DNA of 13,776 bases from JAOUEE01 sp051011595 (GTDB lineage: Bacteria; Actinomycetota; Acidimicrobiia; Acidimicrobiales; SHLQ01): assembly GCA_051011595.1 (NCBI GenBank), contig JBPCTQ010000001.1, positions 1-13,776 of the forward strand. Reading direction: 5' to 3'. Under the pieces are notes generated by a model that saw nothing but the letters and a program-made list of their open reading frames with translations, was not told the DNA's origin and searched no databases. The translations under genes were made by a program, and so were the position numbers. Positions 7,242 through 11,363 of this stretch are shown one piece after another. The first letter of the stretch is position 1; each line of letters opens with the position of its first letter.

Positions 7242-8261
7242 ATGAAGCTTGGATACAACACCGGGTACTGGTCGTCGGGTCCGCCGGCCGGGGTCACCGA
7301 AGCCATCGCCGAGGCCGAGAAGCTGGGCTACGAGTCGGTGTGGGCGGCCGAGGCCTACGGATCCGACGCCCTCACCCCGCTGGCCTGGTGGGGGGCCAGC
7401 ACCGAGAACATCAAGCTGGGTACGTCGATCGTGCAGATGTCGGCCCGCACTCCGGCGGCCACCGCCATGGCCGCCATCACCATGGACCACCTCTCCGGGG
7501 GTCGATTCATCCTCGGGATCGGTGCATCGGGGCCCCAGGTGGTCGAGGGTTGGTACGGCCAGCCCTATCCCAAGCCGTTGGCCCGCACTCGAGAGTTCGT
7601 CGAGATCATCCGACGGATCGTGGCCCGCGAAGAACCGGTCGAGTTCTCCGGTGACCACTACACGATGCCCCACCCGGAAGGCACCGGGCTGGGCAAGCCC
7701 CTGAAGTCGACGGTGCACCCGGTCCGCAACCACATCCCCATCTACCTGGCGGCCGAGGGGCCCAAGAACGTGGCCCTGTCCGCCGAGATCTGCGATGGCT
7801 GGCTCCCGCTGTTCTTCGCCCCCAAGGACAACAAGTTCTACGCCGACGCCCTGGCCGCAGGTTTCGCGGCCGGTGGTCGTGACCGCGCGGACTTCGAGGT
7901 GGCCTGTACGGCCATGCTGATCCCCGGCGACGACGTCGAGGCATGTGCCGACATGGTCCGTCCCATGCTGGCGCTGTACATCGGCGGTATGGGGGCCAAG
8001 GGGCAGAACTTCCACTTCGACGTGTTCGCTCGTATGGGTTACGAGGCCGAGTGCGACCGCATCCAGGAGCTCTACCTCGACGGCCACAAGGCCGACGCCA
8101 CCGCCGCGGTCACCACCGAGATGGTCGAGTCGATCTCGTTGATCGGCCCGCCCGACAAGATCGCCGGCGAGCTGCCCATGTGGGAGGAGACGGTGGTCAC
8201 CAGCCTGCTGGTCAGTGGCCCCGTCGACCTGGTGCGTTTCGCCGCCGACCTCGTCGGCTGA
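7242..8261 (+). CDS. LLM-class F420-dependent oxidoreductase (Rv3520c-like)
   Basis: A 339-aa luciferase-like TIM-barrel protein. It begins MKLGYNTGYW, then AEKLGYESVWAAEAYGSDAL, an LAWWGASTENIKLGTSIVQ stretch (48-65) and SARTPAATAMAAITMDHLSGGRFILGIG in segments to residue 94. GPQVVEGWYGQPYPKPLAR (97-115) is followed by PIYLAAEGPKN. These blocks closely resemble my memory of Mycobacterium tuberculosis Rv3520c, a probable F420-dependent enzyme encoded near the cholesterol-catabolism genes. Members transfer hydride with cofactor F420; FMN use by relatives cannot be excluded. The ATG start has no Shine-Dalgarno. It is the first gene of a tight plus-strand group with the DUF3445 and SDR genes downstream. 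Substrate unknown; a ketone, alcohol or enone in a steroid-like pathway would fit. Confidence 0.93.
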   Translation: MKLGYNTGYWSSGPPAGVTEAIAEAEKLGYESVWAAEAYGSDALTPLAWWGASTENIKLGTSIVQMSARTPAATAMAAITMDHLSGGRFILGIGASGPQVVEGWYGQPYPKPLARTREFVEIIRRIVAREEPVEFSGDHYTMPHPEGTGLGKPLKSTVHPVRNHIPIYLAAEGPKNVALSAEICDGWLPLFFAPKDNKFYADALAAGFAAGGRDRADFEVACTAMLIPGDDVEACADMVRPMLALYIGGMGAKGQNFHFDVFARMGYEAECDRIQELYLDGHKADATAAVTTEMVESISLIGPPDKIAGELPMWEETVVTSLLVSGPVDLVRFAADLVG

Positions 8262-8265
8262 CCCT

Positions 8266-9120
8266 TTGGCCGGACGCCCCATCCCGGCCGAGTACTGCAC
8301 GTTCGATTCGCGCCCGTTCCGCTGGCGAATGGGGCTGCGTCGGCTCGATTCCGACAGCTGGCTCGAGCTCGACGACGAGTGGGCGGCCGACATCGAAGAG
8401 AAGCGCCGGCTTCTGGATCAGCGTCGCAACGATGTCTTCGCGGCCTTGCCGGGTTCGGAGGCCGCCTGCGTCGAGATCGCCGAAGCCGTGTTCGCTTTCG
8501 TCCGCGAGCAGCGCCTCGAGCCGGAGCCCGATCCCTCCGAACATCCGCTCGTGCGGGCGGCGCTGGCCGTGCAGGAAGACCTGTTGGTGATGCAGCGCCA
8601 CCAGCGGGCCTGGTTCCTCACCGCGGGATCGCTGTCGTTCCCCACCAACTGGCACTTGGGCGAGAAGATGGGACGCGATCTCGACCAGATCCACGCGCCG
8701 GTCCCCCGTTATCAAGAGCATCTCGGTGGTGCCGTTCCCGATTTTTTCGACCGACTGCGGGTCGAGAAACCGATGTGGCGGGCCAACTGGTCGATCACCG
8801 ACGACCCGGGGCTACGCCTCGAACCCGAGCTGCGGATTCGCTCGAACCACACCATGACCCCCGACGAAGCGGCCTATCAGCTCCACCTGCGGGTCGAACG
8901 CCAGACGTTCCGCCGATTCCCGGAGACCGACGCCGTGTTGTTCACCGTTCGTATCCATCGCCAACCGGTGGCCTGGTTGGCCAAGGAGCCGGAGATGGCT
9001 GGTCGGCTGGCCGGCGCCCTGGCCGAGCTGCCGGACGACGTGGGTGCCTACAAGGACTCCACCAGCCGTTGGGCCGAGCCGCTGATCACGTGGCTGCGCC
9101 AGGTGTCCTCCGACACCTAA
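8266..9120 (+). CDS. DUF3445 protein, heme-dependent oxidative N-demethylase family
   Basis: With the TTG start at 8266 the protein has 284 aa and begins 4 nt after the LLM stop. The alternative GTG at 8215 would overlap that gene by 47 nt and adds a Ser/Pro-rich leader. Family blocks in order, numbered from the TTG: RWRMGLRRL near the N-terminus, VQEDLLVMQRHQ, SLSFPTNWHLGEKMG (122-136), IHAPVPRY (142-149), WRANWSITDDP (171-181) and RVERQTFRRFPET (209-221), then FTVRIHRQP. These are the hallmarks of DUF3445, a PAS-like heme-binding fold. A characterised member is the heme subunit of a dimethylamine N-demethylase from Pseudomonas. The other subunits of that complex are not adjacent, so this is a stand-alone homologue. 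N-demethylation of a xenobiotic or natural product is possible but unproven. Confidence 0.86.
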   Translation: MAGRPIPAEYCTFDSRPFRWRMGLRRLDSDSWLELDDEWAADIEEKRRLLDQRRNDVFAALPGSEAACVEIAEAVFAFVREQRLEPEPDPSEHPLVRAALAVQEDLLVMQRHQRAWFLTAGSLSFPTNWHLGEKMGRDLDQIHAPVPRYQEHLGGAVPDFFDRLRVEKPMWRANWSITDDPGLRLEPELRIRSNHTMTPDEAAYQLHLRVERQTFRRFPETDAVLFTVRIHRQPVAWLAKEPEMAGRLAGALAELPDDVGAYKDSTSRWAEPLITWLRQVSSDT

Positions 9121-9123
9121 CGT
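9118..9123 (+). promoter_or_regulatory. Putative -10 of a leaderless promoter for the SDR at 9130
   Basis: TAACGT (TAnnnT) overlaps the TAA stop of the DUF3445 gene and ends 6 nt before the next ATG; the 9-nt gap has no Shine-Dalgarno. It could be an internal operon promoter. The overlap with a stop codon raises the chance of coincidence. Confidence 0.3.
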
Positions 9124-9129
9124 CTGTTC

Positions 9130-9984
9130 ATGGAGCCCAAGACTGTCCTCATCACCGGCGGCAACTGCGGCATCGGCGAGGCCACGGCCACCGAGATGGC
9201 GGTTCGTGGGTATCGCGTCATCATCACCGCCCGCACCGCCGACAAGGCCGAAACTGCGGTGGCCGAAGTCGCCGAGGCCAGTCGCTCATCGAGGGTGGAG
9301 TATCGGCTGCTCGACCTGGCCTCGCTCGAGTCGGTCCGCCTCCTGATCGCCGAGCTCCACGTCGAGCTCGACGGTCTCGACGTCTTGATCAACAACGCCG
9401 GCATCGTGCAGCGCGACCGCACCGAGACGGCCGACGGGTTCGAGTCGACGTTCGGCGTCAATCACCTGGGCCACTTCGTGCTCACCAACGGCCTGCTCGA
9501 CCTGCTGCAGGCGGCGGCGCCGTCGCGGATCGTGGTGCTTTCGTCGGGCGCCCACGAGTTCGCCCGCAGCGGCCTCGACTTTGACGACCTGCAAGCCGAA
9601 CAGAAGTACTCGTCGATGGGTGCCTACGGGCGCTCGAAGCTGGCCAACCTGTTGTTCGTGCACGAGCTGGCCAAACGGCTCGACGGCACCGGTGTCACCG
9701 TCAATGGGGTGCACCCTGGTGCGGTGCGTACCCGCCTGGGTCGCGACGGCGACGGCGGCCGGCTGGGGAGTGTGGCCATGACCCTGCTGGGCCCGTTCTT
9801 TCGATCACCCGAGAAGGGGGCTCGCACCAGTGTGTACGTGGCCACCGAACCGTCGCTGGCCGAGGTCTCGGGGGCCTATTTCGCCGACGAGCAACAGAAG
9901 GAACCACGAGCCACCGCGCTCGACGACGAAGCGGCAGCCCGGTTGTGGGCCATCAGCGAGGAGCTGACCAGCGCCGATCGGTGA
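9130..9984 (+). CDS. Retinol-dehydrogenase-like SDR oxidoreductase
   Basis: A 284-aa SDR. Cofactor loop TGGNCGIG is at residues 9-16 and ARTADKAE (34-41) suggests NADP preference. LLDLASLESVR (60-70), NNAG (88-91), GVNHLGHFVLT with active-site N111, VVLSSGAH with catalytic Ser138/139 and Y166GRSK170 follow. The 'D-L-A-S-L-x-S-V' and 'N-H-L-G-H-F-x-L-T' blocks mark the retinol dehydrogenase/WW-oxidoreductase branch, widespread in actinobacteria with mostly unknown substrates. The C-terminal part has the branch's SPEKGARTSVYVATEP and YFADEQQKEP segments. The gene starts 9 nt after the DUF3445 stop and is the last of the LLM-DUF3445-SDR group, so the three probably act on one compound or its derivatives. 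Confidence 0.93.
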   Translation: MEPKTVLITGGNCGIGEATATEMAVRGYRVIITARTADKAETAVAEVAEASRSSRVEYRLLDLASLESVRLLIAELHVELDGLDVLINNAGIVQRDRTETADGFESTFGVNHLGHFVLTNGLLDLLQAAAPSRIVVLSSGAHEFARSGLDFDDLQAEQKYSSMGAYGRSKLANLLFVHELAKRLDGTGVTVNGVHPGAVRTRLGRDGDGGRLGSVAMTLLGPFFRSPEKGARTSVYVATEPSLAEVSGAYFADEQQKEPRATALDDEAAARLWAISEELTSADR

Positions 9985-10004
9985 CCGGTCGGCGAAACCG
10001 GCAA

Positions 10005-10018
10005 TGAACAATCGTTCA
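10005..10018. promoter_or_regulatory. TGAAC-N4-GTTCA inverted repeat upstream of the small orphan gene
   Basis: TGAACAATCGTTCA has 5-bp perfect arms and 12 of 14 positions symmetrical, a form typical of TetR-family operators. It lies 78 bp before the ATG at 10096 and 20 bp before a second set of palindromes. No binding protein is identified. Confidence 0.45.
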
Positions 10019-10038
10019 AGAAAACCGTCTTCGATGCC

Positions 10039-10076
10039 GTAGTCCGTATGGACTACGCGTAGTCCGAACGGACTAC
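10039..10076. repeat. Nested tandem palindromes, four GTAGTCC half-sites
   Basis: Two 18-bp palindromes stand side by side: GTAGTCCGTATGGACTAC (10039-10056) and GTAGTCCGAACGGACTAC (10059-10076), 20 bp centre to centre. Their inner halves form a third, perfect 16-bp palindrome, GGACTACGCGTAGTCC (10050-10065). The half-site GTAGTCC therefore occurs four times in alternating orientation. The block ends 19 bp before the ATG at 10096 and 6 bp before its Shine-Dalgarno. Two helical turns between centres is the spacing expected for two repressor dimers on one DNA face. There is no T-tract, so it is not a normal terminator. It could also fold into a hairpin in the 5' leader of the RNA. Confidence 0.75.
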
Positions 10077-10095
10077 CCGGCCGAGAGGATCTTCG

Positions 10096-10311
10096 ATGGC
10101 TCGACGCTCCAGCAACAAGCAACAACCCAAGAATGAAACAGAGAACGCCGATGATCCTCGGAAGCGGGCCCTGAAGCTGCAGTCCGCGCAGCGGATCACC
10201 GACCTGCGCGAACCCACGCCGGGAGCGACGGGCACCGAGCAGATCGCCCGCCGACTGGCCGAGGCCCGACGGCTGCGCGACGCCACCCCCGACCAGGTGC
10301 CGGGCGGCTGA
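10096..10311 (+). CDS. Small charged hypothetical protein (71 aa)
   Basis: I do not recognise this protein. The ATG has a good Shine-Dalgarno AGAGGA (10084-10089) 6 nt upstream, which argues for a real gene. The first 25 residues are polar and probably disordered, rich in Lys/Arg/Asn/Gln/Glu/Asp, and use less GC-rich codons than the neighbours. A helical stretch QIARRLAEARRLRDA lies near residues 49-63, and the protein ends DQVPGG. It has no Cys, no membrane segment and no signal peptide. It stands alone between the SDR operon and the convergent glycosyltransferase pair (14 bp to the GT2 stop). The striking palindromes just upstream suggest tight control. A small nucleic-acid- or protein-binding role is only a guess. 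Confidence 0.65.
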   Translation: MARRSSNKQQPKNETENADDPRKRALKLQSAQRITDLREPTPGATGTEQIARRLAEARRLRDATPDQVPGG

Positions 10312-10325
10312 GACCGCAGGTTCGG

Positions 10326-11363
10326 TCAGTCCCGTTCGGGGCGATGGATCATCAGCTCGGCGGCATGTTTGAGGAACGGGGCCGCCTCGTCGGAGACGGC
10401 TCCGAAGAGCACGGCTCGTTTGGTGGGCTGGCGGAAACCTTCCCCGCGGATCCGCTCGTACTCGTCGAACGCCCCGTCGATGATGGCCTGGCGTTCGTCG
10501 CCGTCGGTGCCGCCGGTGGTGACACCACCGTGGAATTGATGGAACGTGCCCTCGCCGAAGAGGATCACCGGCACGGCGCGGGGGTGATCGACCGCCCGGC
10601 GATAGAAGTCGAGGTTCACGTGTCCGCCTCCCGGGCTCACGAAATCGGGTGACAGTCCGCCCAGTTCCGTCCAGAGGTGGCGGGGCAGGCAGAGGCAGTT
10701 GCTCTCGTGCACGGGCCGGAAGTAGCCACTGCGCGAGGTGCCACTGAACACGGCGATGTCGAATAGTCGGTAGCCGGCGTTGGGCCAGTTGATGCCCGCC
10801 AGCAGTTCGGCTTCGGCTGCTTCGTCGTAGCCCTCCTGGGCTGCGTCTTGTTGGCGCTGGGATCCAATGTGGTAGCCGGGCACCGCCACCACCACGTCGG
10901 GACCGATGCGACGGGCGGCCAAGATGTTGGCCACCACACCGGGGGTGACCATTCGCGCCCCGTCGATGAGCAGGCCGATCATGTCGCCCCGCGCCTGTTG
11001 CCCGCCGAAGTTGGCCGCTCCCACCGGTGTGGGCACCGGGTCGTGGTGGGCGAAGTAGCGCACGTTGGGGCCGGCCCGTTCGGCTCGGTCGGCGCCCAAC
11101 ATGTGCGGGCTCTCGTTCTCGACGACCAGGATCTCGTAGTCCGATGCCACCACCCCCTGCTGGTAGGGGATCGACAACGACTGGATGGTGCGTTCGGCTT
11201 GGTCGGGCATGTCGTAGACCACCACCACCAACGACAGGGCGGGCTGACCGGGGGCCGATGGTCGAGGCACGGCCGAACCCGAGTCGAGCACGGGCATGGC
11301 GTGGTCGTACGCCTTGGGAGGGGTCACACCCTTGCGGAGCGCGGGGGGAACGAATTCGGTCAC
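10326..11363 (-). CDS. GT2-like family A glycosyltransferase
   Basis: A 345-aa protein with GTG start at 11363-11361; its GTGA overlaps the stop of the upstream glycosyltransferase, so the two are translationally coupled. After a Pro-rich leader of about 40 residues, ALSLVVVVYDMPDQAERTIQ (42-61) and SDYEILVVENES form the nucleotide-sugar binding fold of GT-A enzymes. LLIDGARMVTPG (131-142) holds the region of the metal-binding D-x-D, here D-G-A. GGHVNLDFYRRAV (246-258) and FGEGTFHQFHGGVT (269-282) form the acceptor side. No transmembrane helix is seen, so it is probably cytoplasmic. It would transfer a sugar in cell-surface polysaccharide or glycolipid assembly; donor and acceptor are unknown. 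Confidence 0.82.
   Translation of the reverse strand: MTEFVPPALRKGVTPPKAYDHAMPVLDSGSAVPRPSAPGQPALSLVVVVYDMPDQAERTIQSLSIPYQQGVVASDYEILVVENESPHMLGADRAERAGPNVRYFAHHDPVPTPVGAANFGGQQARGDMIGLLIDGARMVTPGVVANILAARRIGPDVVVAVPGYHIGSQRQQDAAQEGYDEAAEAELLAGINWPNAGYRLFDIAVFSGTSRSGYFRPVHESNCLCLPRHLWTELGGLSPDFVSPGGGHVNLDFYRRAVDHPRAVPVILFGEGTFHQFHGGVTTGGTDGDERQAIIDGAFDEYERIRGEGFRQPTKRAVLFGAVSDEAAPFLKHAAELMIHRPERD

Noticed and set aside
1172..9584. Several other long open frames opposite or out of phase with real genes (for example 1172-2464 plus, 2086-3258 minus, 6079-7245 plus, 7233-8393 minus, 8379-9584 plus)
   Set aside because: All overlap well-supported enzyme genes, have low-complexity Arg/Pro/Gly/His composition and match no family I know; they are expected in such GC-rich DNA.
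9985..10001. CCGGT-N7-ACCGG hairpin right after the SDR stop codon as a terminator
   Set aside because: The 5-bp stem is not followed by a T-tract; not distinguishable from background.
10096..10311. Resemblance of the 71-aa protein to Pup (small, disordered, charged, ending in GG)
   Set aside because: Pup ends in GGQ or GGE and has a conserved C-terminal segment absent here, and no proteasome, Dop or PafA gene is adjacent. Size and composition alone are not evidence.
10312..10327. GACCG-N6-CGGTC hairpin in the 14-bp convergent gap between the small gene and the GT2 gene as a two-way terminator
   Set aside because: The position is suggestive, but the stem is 5 bp, there is no T-tract and it overlaps the GT2 stop codon.
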